Positions 12,231 to 22,674 of a stretch of DNA of 64,000 nucleotides are shown piece by piece. Position 1 is the stretch's first letter. Each line of letters starts with the position of its first letter. The notes under the pieces were generated by a model. That model made no database searches and had not been told where the DNA came from. It saw nothing but the letters and a program-made list of their open reading frames with translations. Where the stretch lies: NCBI GenBank assembly GCA_037953625.1, contig CM075649.1:65245660-65309659 (forward strand), in the 5' to 3' direction. A program made the translations under genes and the position numbers. Origin of the DNA: Crotalaria pallida. Its lineage: Eukaryota > Streptophyta > Magnoliopsida > Fabales > Fabaceae.

Positions 12231-12509
12231 CCATACACAATGCACCATGCTAGCGTCGGGTGGCATGGGCCATAACTGACGTCACGGGACCCATGTTCGG
12301 GCTCCCCAGACTTGTCCACGTGCACCCATGTCTCAGTTCCAAGCCACAGGATCATGGGCTATATGACTCGATCACGCGGATCGGGACCCGTAACTCAGCA
12401 CAACACTCGACCCGACCCGTGGTCTGGGGCTTCCTTATGCACTTGAGGGTAATCCGCGACGCGTGCGAGTGGCGGGTTCCCAACCTCAAGAGCGGAGAAG
12501 GGTGTCACA
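12231..12509 (+). repeat. Tekay 5' LTR, 3' end only
   Basis: Ends AAGGGTGTCACA at 12509, five bases before the PBS. The last 12 bases match the 3' LTR end at 35408, but the 250 bases upstream do not. The segment is GC-rich with many CpG sites and contains TGACGTCA and CACGTG boxes. The left border with the minisatellite is approximate. Confidence 0.5.
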
Positions 12510-12514
12510 CTGAG

Positions 12515-12526
12515 TGGTATCAGAGC
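12515..12526 (+). other. Tekay primer-binding site (tRNA-iMet)
   Basis: TGGTATCAGAGC is complementary to the 3' end of plant initiator methionine tRNA. It is the start site of minus-strand cDNA and sits 5 bp after the LTR end. Confidence 0.92.
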
Positions 12527-12759
12527 AAAAGTCAGATCCTGTAGTAGTGGAAGTAGTTTCAGAAAGGTAGCCATCAACATCAAGCAGGTATCCGCAGGGC
12601 ATATTTATTGTTATGAATGTTTGTATCTTGTCTCTTTTGAGCACAAGACACAATTGAATGTTGATTTAAGGTTATAAGCTATAGCCTTAGTATAGGTGGT
12701 GTGAGGAATGTTTCTTTAGTTCAACACATGTGACCATAAGCCCATAGCGCAGGTCTATT
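12527..12759 (+). other. Tekay untranslated leader
   Basis: 233 bp between the PBS and the gag ATG at 12760. No frame, repeat or obvious structure was found. Packaging signals are expected here in this element class, but none could be pinpointed. Confidence 0.5.
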
Positions 12760-15105
12760 ATGGCAACTAGAAACCAAAATCACACCAATGCGATGTTAGA
12801 GAGGATAACCGCGATGTTGGAGGCCATGCAGCAACAATCTCAGCAACCACCTCAACCTGCTAATCCACTTCATCAGTGCAATGTGGGTAACACCGAGGCG
12901 AAGAGTCTGGCTGATTTTAGGAGTTGTAACCCACCCAATTTTGAAGGAGGATTTAAACCTGAGGAGGCCAATAGGTGGATTCACACCATGGACAAGATTT
13001 TGAGAACTTTGGATTGCACGGAAGCTCAGAAAGTAGCATATGCAGTCTACATGCTAGAGGATGAAGCTGAGAACTGGTGGAATCACACGGTTCAGCTCCT
13101 ACATTATGAAGGAAGGGATGTGAATTGGGGTGTATTTATGGAGAAGTTTCTCAATAAATACTTCCCTGAGGACTTGAGGAGAAAGAAGGAGGTGGAATTC
13201 TTACAACTTAAACAAGGAAGCATGAGTGTGGGCGAGTACGCGGCCAAGTTTGAGGAGTTGATGAAGTACTCTCCATACTACCAGAACAACCCCGATGAAA
13301 GGAGCAAGTGTATCAAGTTTGAGGGAGGTTTGAGGCCCAAGTTGAAATCAATTTTCAGCTACCAGAGAATTCAAAGTTTTCCTGCACTTGTGGACATGTG
13401 TAGGATGTATGAAGATGACAAGAAGGCTGAAGAGTTGCAAGCCTCAGAAAGAAAGGACAATCAAAATTCTGGACCTCAGAGGCGAAAGGGTTTCAACAAC
13501 CGAGGCAAGGGTCCGTATGATCGCTGGGGGAAAGGCAAAGGAAAAGCTGGAGGAAATGATGGAAGAAATTTTCGGAGCGAGGCTCCATTCTGTGACAAGT
13601 GCAAGCGCCATCATTATGGTCGTGTTTGTTGGGGAACAAGTGGCTGTTTCAACTGTGGGAAGCCGGGACACTTTGCGAGAGACTGCAAGGAACCGGTCAA
13701 AGCTAATTCAAGAGGGACCGCTGATAGGGCTATGGCTCAAGGAAGGGTTTTCACACTCAGTGGTGTGGAGGCAAGCCGATCTTCTGATCTGGTGCAAGGT
13801 AAATACTTGCTAAATGGTCAGCTTTGTAAAGTTTTGTTTGATTCTGGTGCAACGCATTCATTTGTTTCATATGAATGTGTAGATCGTTTGGGTCTATCTA
13901 TGTCTGAATTGCCATATATTCTGAAAGTAGAAACCCCTACTAATGCTCCTGTAGTTGTTTCTAGAGCATGTCTTAACTATTGTATAGAAGTGTTAGGACA
14001 AACCTCTAAGGTAAATCTGATCTGTTTACCCTTATCACAATTGGATGTAATCTTGGGGATGGACTGGTTGAGTCGAAACCAAGTGATCATCGATTGTGAT
14101 AGAAAGATCGTAACCTATAGGAACCCGAATCCCTCTGGCTACATGTGCCTGTTCAACACTGAAGTAGAAGAGAATGGTCCAAGAATGGAAGAGATCCCTG
14201 TTGTCAGAGACTTTCCGGAGGTATTCGTTGATGAGATACCTGGTCTGCCACCAAGAAGAGAAATTGAATTTGGAATTGATCTAGTTCCGAGAGCTGGTCT
14301 CATTTCTATCGCTCCTTATAGAATGGCACCACCAGAAATGGCTGAAATGAAGAAGCAGATCGAGGAGCTATTGCAAAAGCAGATGATCCGACCAAGTGTG
14401 TCACCTTGGGGTGCTCCAGTTCTGTTCGTCAAGAAGAAAGATGGTAGTATGAGGATGTGCATCGACTACCGGCAGTTGAATAAGGTCACAATCAAGAACA
14501 AGTATCCATTGTCAAGGATCGATGACCTTATGGATCAAGTTCGTGGGGCTTCGGTATTTTCCAAGATTGATTTGAGGTCGGGATATCATCAGATTAGGAT
14601 TAGAGAAGAGGATATCTCCAAGACTGCATTTCGATCCCGATATGGGCATTATGAGTACGTTGTGATGCCGTTCGGATTGACCAATGCACCAGCTATTTTC
14701 ATGGACTACATGAATCGAATCTTTAGACCTTACATAGATTCATTCGTGGTTGTGTTCATTGACGATATCCTTATTTACTCTAAGAGCTCGGAGGAGCATG
14801 CTGAACACTTGAGAATAGTGTTGAGTATCCTGAAGGAGAAGCAGTTGTATGCCAAACTTACAAAGTGTGAGTTCTGGCTGGAGGAAGTTAAGTTTTTGGG
14901 GCATGTAATTTCAAACAAGGGAATAGCAGTTGATCCGACGAAAGTAAGCTCGGTTTTGCAATGGGAGCAACCAAAGTCAGTCACGGAGGTGAGGAGCTTT
15001 CTTGGTTTGGCTGGTTACTATAGAAGATTTATAGAAGGATTCTCGAAGTTAGCATTGCCCTTGACAAAGTTAACTCGGAAAGACCAACCTTTTATTTGGG
15101 ACTAG
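12760..15105 (+). pseudogene. gag-pol: Tekay gag, protease and reverse transcriptase, ends at premature TAG
   Basis: 781 codons from ATG 12760. Gag capsid-like sequence with FEGGFKPEEANRW and ENWWNH spans about residues 45-210. A Lys/Gly/Arg-rich linker leads to the CCHC knuckle CFNCGKPGHFARDC at about 296-309. The aspartic protease active site FDSGATHSF is near 361. The RT core includes CIDYRQLNKVT, KIDLRSGYHQI and the FIDDIL catalytic box near 667-672. The RT ends in FIWD followed by TAG at 15103-15105. The same frame continues directly into RNase H, so this is a nonsense mutation. Within the element it would supply virion protein, protein processing and reverse transcription. Confidence 0.93.
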
Positions 15106-15575
15106 AAGTGTGAAAGGAGTTTCCGAGAATTGAAAGAGAGGTTGACATCCTCCCCTGGATTAGTCTTGCCTGATACCCAGAAGAGTTTCGAGGTGTATTG
15201 TGATGCATCGAAACAAGGACTTGGCAGTGTTTTGATGCAATATGGGAAGGTAGTTGCTTATGCCTCGAGACAGCTAAAAGTTCATGAAATGAACTATCCA
15301 ACACATGACCTAGAGCTGGCAGCTGTTGTCTTCGCTCTAAAGATTTGGAGGCACTATCTCTATGGCACTACGTTCCGAGTGTTCAGTGACCATAAGAGCT
15401 TAAAGTACCTCTTCGACCAGAAAGAGTTAAATATGAGGCAGCGCCGATGGATGGAGTTCTTGAAGGATTATGAGTTCGAACTTCATCACCATCCTGGGAA
15501 AGCAAATGTGGTGGCTGATGCATTAAGTCGAAAGGCAATGCACATCAGTGCGATGATGGTCAGGGAAGCTGCACT
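15106..15575 (+). pseudogene. pol: Tekay RNase H, cut by insertion of element A
   Basis: In phase with the preceding segment. It shows the RNase H-like pattern FEVYCDASKQGLG, then YASRQLK, HDLELAAVVFALK and the tether-side NVVADALSRKA. The frame reads to the target site GCACT (15571-15575), where element A begins. It resumes in phase at 28217 after A when one copy of the duplication is counted. RNase H removes RNA from the cDNA hybrid. Confidence 0.92.
15571..15575. repeat. Target-site duplication of element A, left copy
   Basis: GCACT precedes the LTR start TGTAACACCCC at 15576. An identical GCACT follows the LTR end at 28211. Confidence 0.95.
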
Positions 15576-15875
15576 TGTAACACCCCACAAATTCCTCGTA
15601 TTAAATTAAAATACTAAAGAGATTTATTTTTGAGAAAAAGTGTTTTTGAAAGAATATTTTCTTGAATAAATTTTCTAATTCACGTTTTAAAGTAAGGGAT
15701 GCTTTTAAAGAAATGATTTCCATGAAATAATGTGAATTAAGTTTTGGAAATAATGACGTGATTAAAATTCTTTTAAGGAGATGATAATTTATTCTCTATA
15801 TGTGTGTTTGAAATACTTGGCATTTTAAAAGAATTAGGACATGAGTGATTTTATAAGAAAGGATTCATTTTAAGT

Positions 15876-16091
15876 GTGTGTGTATATGTGTGTGCGATTG
15901 TGTATATGTATGCTTGGAACTATGTGGAAATTTAATTGGTAAATGAATGTGACTATATGTGCATGTATATGTGTGTATAGTACCGTGTGAATGAGTGTAT
16001 GTTTGCATGAAGATGTCTGTGTGTCATGTAAGTGTGTGTGTGTGTGTGATGAGTGAGTATGTATATGTGTAAATATATGTGTGTGCCGTGT
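15876..16091 (+). repeat. GT-rich microsatellite region in element A LTR
   Basis: Imperfect TGTG/TATG repeats, with a pure (GT)n block near 16031-16048. GT/CA-rich tracts sit at the equivalent place in the other giant LTRs (23k in A, 49k in F, 61k in C). The second A LTR has slightly longer repeats, which is normal slippage. Confidence 0.8.
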
Positions 16092-18043
16092 ATATGAGTA
16101 AGTAAGTGGGGGCCTAGGAATTTCCCAAGATGTAACCAAATGAACTAAGTTCTCAACCAAGCCCTTAACTAAACCCTAACTAAGAGTTGAAAGCCCTAAT
16201 GGAGAGCCAAAAGTCAAAAGCCTAGAATGACCCTATGTTATGATGATAGGAAAATAAGGTATTACATGAGCATGATGTGCATGTGTGCATGTGTATGTTC
16301 GGCCATTAGGGCTAGAAAGACCAAGAGGAAATGCATTTTCTTAAACATTAAGAAAATAGGAGTATAAGTGGCAACCAAGAAGAAATCTAGAGTGATGACT
16401 AATGAAGCCTAAGGGAGACTTTTCTTCCCTCCTTGTCCCCCCACGAGAAAGAGACCCTCATGCAACATTTAGAGCTAGATCAAATTGCCCTTCCATTTGC
16501 ATCCTTGGCCGAGTTTTCAAAGGACAAAATGGGAAGTCCATGAAATTCCTATATCAACCTTTGGCCTTAGTTCATTTCTACCCTTCCTTTTCTTTCTTTC
16601 ATTTCCCCTTCATTTCCATTCCACTTTCTTAAACACATTCTAAGAGGCTCATCAAACCTCTTAGAGAGAGAGAAGGAGGTCGTGGGTAAGAAGGAAGAAG
16701 GAGGGGGAAAGTAAGCCAAAAACCTAGAGTTCTCCTTGAAGATCCAGGCACATAAAATTTAGAAGACCTTGATTTGGTGGGTAGATCGAATAATCATGGA
16801 GGAAATTGTAATATTTTAAACTCTTCTCTTGTGAATCTTTTCTTTTTCTTCTTTGCATGTTAATTTCCTAAGCATAAATGATGAGTACAAAGGTGTTTGT
16901 GCTTGATCATGAAATTTTAAAGCTTAAAGAAACTTGTAAAACGTCTAACTACCGGACTTCATAACTCGTTTAAGGTCTTCATGAAAGGTCTTAAAGCTTT
17001 TCAAATCAAATCTTAGAGATCTAAAGCTTTGTTGAGATTTTTGTAAAAGCTATGAGTAAATCTCTTTGCATGTCTATCTTTCTTTCTTAAACCGTGACTT
17101 CAAGATGTGTTTAAGAGTTTACTTGATAAATGAATAAGTGATTTAAACTTGGTTGGCAATAAAGTTAAAATCTTGGGTGTTGCATGTTGATTGTAATGAT
17201 TGGAGTTCATGCATGTGTTAATCGAACCTTAATCTTGAAATTTTAAGAATAAATAAACTTATAAAACCCTAGATCAAGAGCCCAATGATTCGGTCCTTGA
17301 ATTCTTTTCATGAGATTTATAAATAAAAGGTTTTAATTTTTTTGTTGATCTATGGACACGTCTTGAGTATTAATACATGCATGTTGTTTTTGAACCAAAA
17401 GATTTAATTCCTCTTCATTGAATGCCTCGGTTTTGACCACTTCTTGCTCAAAATGATTTTTATCCTTGATTTGTGTCATCCCATGACTTGATCTATAGGA
17501 TTTATGTCCATGCCTGTGGTTTTTGAACAAAGATTTTATTTCCTTAAGGATCACCTCGGTTTTGTAAAAAGAACCAAAGGAAATGAGTTTTGAAAAAACA
17601 ATTTTGTTTTGGATCATGATTCTTTGTGCATGCATGTGAAAGATTTAAAAGTAAAACTTTGATCTATGATGATGTGCATACGGTCTAGACCTAGGACAAG
17701 GAAACCATGATTTTTTTCATGAAAAAGATCCATACATGTTAACCTTGTGTTTTTGCATGAATCAAAACCTGGTTTTTGACAAAATGAGATTCGGCCTTAC
17801 ATGCTAGTTAGACTAGGATTCTTTTCCATGAAATGACAGAAAAACAATGAGTATGTTTTGTGAAAATGAATTGTTTGAAATTATGTTGTGAATGTGTAAG
17901 CTCTATTCGGTTTTTGGATTGAAAATAAAGGGAATAAACGAATTAACTGGCTTAGAAGAAAGTGTGGAAGGAATATGTATGTGTACGTATGTGTATGAAT
18001 ATTCTGCCGTGTGACCTAAGTAAACCTAAGGACTTTAGTTGCA

Positions 18044-18229
18044 TGAAAATAAATTTACTTAATGGTTTTTGAAAAAGATTTAAGTTGTTTAAGACAAAAA
18101 TAAATAAATAAATAAATATAAAAATGTTTGGTTTATACCTTTGGTTCAATTCGGTTTGTAAATACATGCATGACTAAATGTTTTGTTATTTGTGAGTGGT
18201 ATGATTGTTTTGATGATTGACTAAATTGG

Positions 18230-18267
<38 letters not shown>

Positions 18268-18484
18268 CTTACTAAGTGATAAAGTGATGATTGGTCGCTT
18301 GTATGTTGAGTGATATTTGGAAAACTATTGAGTGTGTAACTGATTTTAAAATTTATTGGTTTTGAAATAATTTGATTGAAGTTGTTTGGAATTGTTGGAT
18401 TGTGTTTATGGCTGTCCAAGAGTTATTTTATAACAAAAACACTAATGTCAAAATGTTAATTTTTGGTTAACAAAGTAATTGAAA
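18044..18484. other. 436-bp segment present only in the 5' LTR of A
   Basis: TGAAA occurs at 18044-18048 and again at 18480-18484. The second LTR has a single TGAAA here followed directly by CAAAAGTG (about 25151-25165). The simplest reading is a deletion in the second LTR between 5-bp direct repeats; an insertion in the first is less likely. Confidence 0.8.
18231..18265. repeat. (TA)n microsatellite
   Basis: About 17 TA dinucleotides, close to an AATA tetranucleotide run at about 18103-18118. Both are absent from the second LTR because they lie in the 436-bp segment missing there. Confidence 0.9.
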
Positions 18485-20500
18485 CAAAAGTGTTTTTACG
18501 ATGTATTCGGGTATTCTTAAAACGAAATTGGCGAAACAAACCTTTGCTGTCCAGAATTGTTTGGACTTATTTCTTAAACCTTAAAGATGTGTTTATATAA
18601 TTTAAAGAGTGGTTTTCAAGTGATAATTGATTTTCAGAAAAACCCGGATTTGAAAACGGGGCATTTTTCGGTGTTTTCGAACGTAATTGAGGTGCTGTCC
18701 GAAATGGACCAGCAACCACATAAATTGATTTAAATTATTTTATTAAATGTTTTCAAATGGTTTTAAAGTAGTTAAAGTGCTAGAAAATAAGGGAAGTGTT
18801 TTGATAAAACAATAGTGTTTTAAGTCTTTCAATCGAGAACGAAAAGTGTCATGAACTAAGAAAAGATTTTCTTAATACACGTTATTAAAGTAAGAGTATT
18901 TTACTTAATACGAGGAATCAGAAGTGTTTAAGTTATGGAAAAGATTTTCATAATACAAGTTAATAACGTGAGCGTATTTTATTTAGTACGAGGAATAATC
19001 TTAAAAGACGAGGGATTGAGGCAGTCGGCAGCACAAGAATCAGAGGAGACGGCACGCATTAAATAGCTGGACCTCAGGTGAGAGAGAAGCTTTCCCTAAG
19101 ACATAGTGGTAGCTAGGTGATTAGTAGGACGTTCCGCATCATCTCAAAGATCGGAACTAAGTGGTTGGCGTCAGTAGTATAAATGGCAATTGTTTGATTG
19201 TGTGGCCATTTATACGAAGGTGACAAAGACCACAATATTATTGTGTGATGTGGTGTGTGATAGCATGATTTATTTTTATTTATTTATTTATTAGGCTGAT
19301 TGTATGATGAATGGTTGTTGGACATGGTTATCTCCTTAATAAGAAAAAGAAAGTGAAATTTGGAAAGGGATGGTATAATAAGAAGAGGAAGTTGGGAAAA
19401 GATAAGAGATTGAGTGGAAAGAGAGATATGGGTTGACTGGAAAGGAATTTGAGAATAATGTTGATAATGAGCCAGAGCTGGGAGTGTGATGGTGATGGTT
19501 GGGAAGAGAAGCGAACTGAGTTGAGCTGAGCTCCTCTGTTTTTGTTTTAGTCTGGGAGTTAGTGTTGAGTTGAGCTTGCTCCTCCACTAATGCTCAGCAA
19601 AGAAAAGGTGTTTTTGAAAAAGGGCTTTGAAAACGGATTTTTCAAAAAGAATTGTGAAAGGAAATTTTTATACAAAGTTGGGAAAACGGAGTATTTTCAA
19701 AATGGTTTTTGAAATGGGATTTGGGAAGAAACTTGTGAAACAACATTTTCAAAGGATTTCTTTTAATTTATGAAATGATCTCTTTTTGAAAAGGTTGTAG
19801 GAAAGGATATTTCCGGAGCAATATTTTTGAGAAATGTTTTACAAAATGATTTCCTTGAGAAAAGCTTGTGAAATAGTACTCTGGTGAACGGTGGTGGATA
19901 TTAAGTGTTGTAAAGGTTTTTGGAAAGAGTGTTTGTGGACGGTTTGAGAAATGATGATGTGTCTGGGAAAGAGGGTATGAGAAGTGAGACATAGAGACAA
20001 GGAAGTAGCCCCAGCTCTGTGCTATATGAGTGTTGATGAGAAAGATTGTGCAAACATAGTGGTCGGGACTCACTGAAGGGATGTACGAAGGGTGAGCCGA
20101 CTATTAGGTAAATGGAAAACTAAAAGACTTTAAAAGACATTAACAGCGAATACGGTGAGGTTTGAGAGTGCGAAGTAGTGGAGAGGAAGGTACCCCGGAT
20201 ATCAGGGATATTCGGGTTGATGAATGCATTAGAGTAGGCTCGGGGGATAAAACGTCACGCTGCCTTGAGTACTATTCTGGGCGGAATGAACCTCACATGT
20301 GGCGTACTAACGTGGTAGGGACTGGGTCTAATGTCGTGGTAAGTTCCGCACCCGGGACCGGAATAGTGCTGTCACCCCTATGGCAGTTCAGGAACAGTGA
20401 GAGGGATTGGAGTGGGGCAATTTTTTGCCACTGCGAGGAAGTGTGCCATGTTATTATGTATTGAGGCTGGGCCTCCTGGTCTGGGACCATTTGTGATTGA

Positions 20501-20580
20501 TAGCTGTCGTGCCCGCACGGTAAAGGTCCTGTACTCCTGTTTGCTTCCGACTAGGTGGGTGGATGGCCGAGGAGATGTAG
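20501..20580 (+). other. Conserved ~80-bp LTR core, element A copy 1
   Basis: Contains GTCGTGCCCGCACGG, AAGGTCCTGTACTCCTG and TTGCTTCCGACTAGGT. Near-identical blocks occur in all five giant-LTR copies examined, although the surrounding sequence is much more diverged. A small hairpin CGTGC-CC-GCACG is possible. Function unknown. Confidence 0.8.
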
Positions 20581-21550
20581 GCTTGAAACGAGAGTGCTAA
20601 CTACGAGAGGAACGCGTACCTCGAGGATCCTTTACCTCCCTTGATCCTCAATGGTTGTAATTCAATAAAACATTATGAGGGAAAGATTTGTACATAAGAG
20701 AGTGAGAGTTGGGAGATGTGGGAAATGAGAAAGAGGTTGAGAATGAGACAGAGATTCGAAAGAGGAAATTGGAAAAGGAATTATGCCCCCTGAGTGGGAG
20801 GAGAAACAAAAGGGGAAAGATAAGAAGAAAATCAATAATGAAACGGTATAATAGTAATATGTGTATTACTGTTGTTGTGTATGTGTTTAGTAGGTGGTTA
20901 TGTGTTGTTTGTGTGTGTGTCCTATTATCTTACCTATCGTAATTCCACACCGTCGACGATGCGTCGTTTGGATCGCTTACTCTCTCCTGTTTGTTGGCAT
21001 ACCGGTGCTGCTGATATCTCAACGGGCAGGCGGAGTATCCCGTGAAGATTATCGCTCTAGACAAATTGGAGCTGGAGCTTATCGACAACAGGAAAGTAAT
21101 GACAGAGGTGACTTCATGATCGGTGATGAAGAAAGAGCGCAAGTAAAGAAAGGGAGCTTCATCCGGTGGTTTTCGTCAAAGGAGTGCAGCGGAAGCGAAA
21201 GTAGAAAAACTCGGTTTAAGTTTAGAATATGTGATTGAGTCAGGGATTACCAAGCGATGTGCCACTCATGTATTCAAGCCAAGCTTTTACCTTTTGTATT
21301 GAGGTCTACTTTACTTTTGGAAAATCGAATGATGTAATCTTTTGGGAAATATCATAATGATTCGGAAACAAGTCTTTTTATGGAAATCAATGTCTTAGTA
21401 ACAACTTGGTTTTCAAGTAAAAGATGTTAAGGTGTACCAAGGACACTTCAACATTGTAAAAAATAAAAAAAAAATTTGGCCTCATTTTTGGCAATATAAA
21501 TGAATAAAAGTTGGTTAATTTCAAGTTACGAAAATCGGGCTGTTACAGAA

Positions 21551-21562
21551 TGGTATCAGAGC
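21551..21562 (+). other. Element A primer-binding site (tRNA-iMet)
   Basis: TGGTATCAGAGC, three bases after the 5' LTR end. Confidence 0.92.
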
Positions 21563-22637
21563 TATGGTAATCCTCAGTGGCCTTAAGCATGGGCTTACAT
21601 GCTTTGTTTGTGTGACTCTGTGTGTTTGCTAGAATGAGGATAGGAACATAAGTTTAGGTCCTCATCTTCCTAGGGTGTAAGATTTTGTTTGTGGCTTAGT
21701 ATCGACTGTGTTAGTTTGAGTAACCTGTTGATTCTATAGCTTGAAGAAGTAGACGGTGAGTAAGTTCTAAGATTAAGACCCCATACCGCGTGATATTCCC
21801 TTAGTACCCATAAGACTTAGGTTTGTTAACCTTAGCATACCCTCTTGTACAAGGACAGATAGTATCCTTGAGAATATAGTACACCCTATCTGGATTTCCG
21901 CGTTTGTTGAATTGCTAGAACATAACCCTTTTTTCATGAGCCTTATTATCCACTTGTAGCTTTATCAATCCTATTTAAGACTCGTTGGTCTCAATTTCAG
22001 AATTAGAAGTGGCCTAGTTACCCCGATAATTTAGGCTTGAACGGTTAAGGAAGTATTTATAGTTGAAATCAAGTGAGGATACAAGGTCGTGAGGGATTTA
22101 GTGTAATTAAAGTTGGGGAGTCACAAGGAAGAACAGAGGTGTATATTATCGGTCATTGGAGGAAGTAAGTAAGCCCTAGATGTAGTAGAATCCCCTTAAG
22201 TTAGAGGATTGATAGACCAAAAATCCTAAAGTTAGAAGGAGAATCGGATGAAGAAGTGATTATTGTGAGGTAGTAAGAACCCGAATTGTAGAGAATAGCG
22301 AATATTTAAGGATTTTAGGTGAAATCATATGCCTTGGAGATGTGTGAATTTTTGATTGTTTGAATTTCCCTAAGTTCGTACCTATGGTCGGACTCTATGC
22401 GACGACGACCAGCCAAGGGAGCGACGTCTTCTTCGGGTAGTCCGTTGGACTTAACCCGATTCAACACACAATTGATGGTATGAGGAGAACTTCTTCTGCT
22501 GCAAGCGACAAACCAGGAGCACTGCAAGGTGAATTAGACCAGTAAAAGGGAATCCGATCACTAAGTGAAGGGAGAGTGTTCTTATGGGAATCGCAATAAT
22601 AAGCAAGTTTTGTGCCCTGCTGCCCAATCCACAACGT

Positions 22638-22674
22638 ATTTCTCGGGGACGAGAAATCTTTAAGTTGGGGAGAA
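22638..22674 (+). other. Element A pre-LTR hairpin and polypurine tract
   Basis: Hairpin ATTTCTCG-GGGA-CGAGAAAT at 22638-22657, then AAGTTGGGGAGAA directly before the 3' LTR start at 22675. The same layout occurs in the Tekay element, H, C, F and G. Confidence 0.85.

Larger units (their letters stand above)
15576..21547 (+). repeat. Element A 5' LTR (5972 bp)
   Basis: Starts TGTAACACCCCACAAATTCC, ends AATCGGGCTGTTACA. It contains a GT-rich stretch (15876-16091), a CTCTTAGAGAGAGA leader-like segment near 16660, a donor-like TTTG|GTGGGT at 16777, (TA)n at 18231-18265, a TATAAATGG box near 19179, and the conserved core at 20501-20580. Short frames in it (for example 20894-21238) have no recognised domain. 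Against the 3' LTR it has an extra 436 bp. Confidence 0.92.
21548..22674 (+). other. Element A internal domain, non-coding, 1127 bp
   Basis: Lies between the LTRs: PBS at the left, hairpin and polypurine tract at the right. No frame longer than about 75 codons has any recognised feature. It is shorter than the internal domains of C and F (about 1.69 kb). Confidence 0.85.

Noticed and set aside
11329..12279. Overlapping frames of His/Gln/Gly/Arg/Thr-rich protein on both strands
   Set aside because: They follow the 14-bp minisatellite in all phases; no gene-like codon pattern.
16402..16632. 76-codon frame present identically in both LTRs of A (also 23503-23733)
   Set aside because: Identity follows from the LTR duplication itself; no domain, and not kept in C or F.
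20894..21238. 114-codon frame at the end of the A LTR leader
   Set aside because: Broken in the second LTR and not acidic like the F frame; I could not support homology beyond position.
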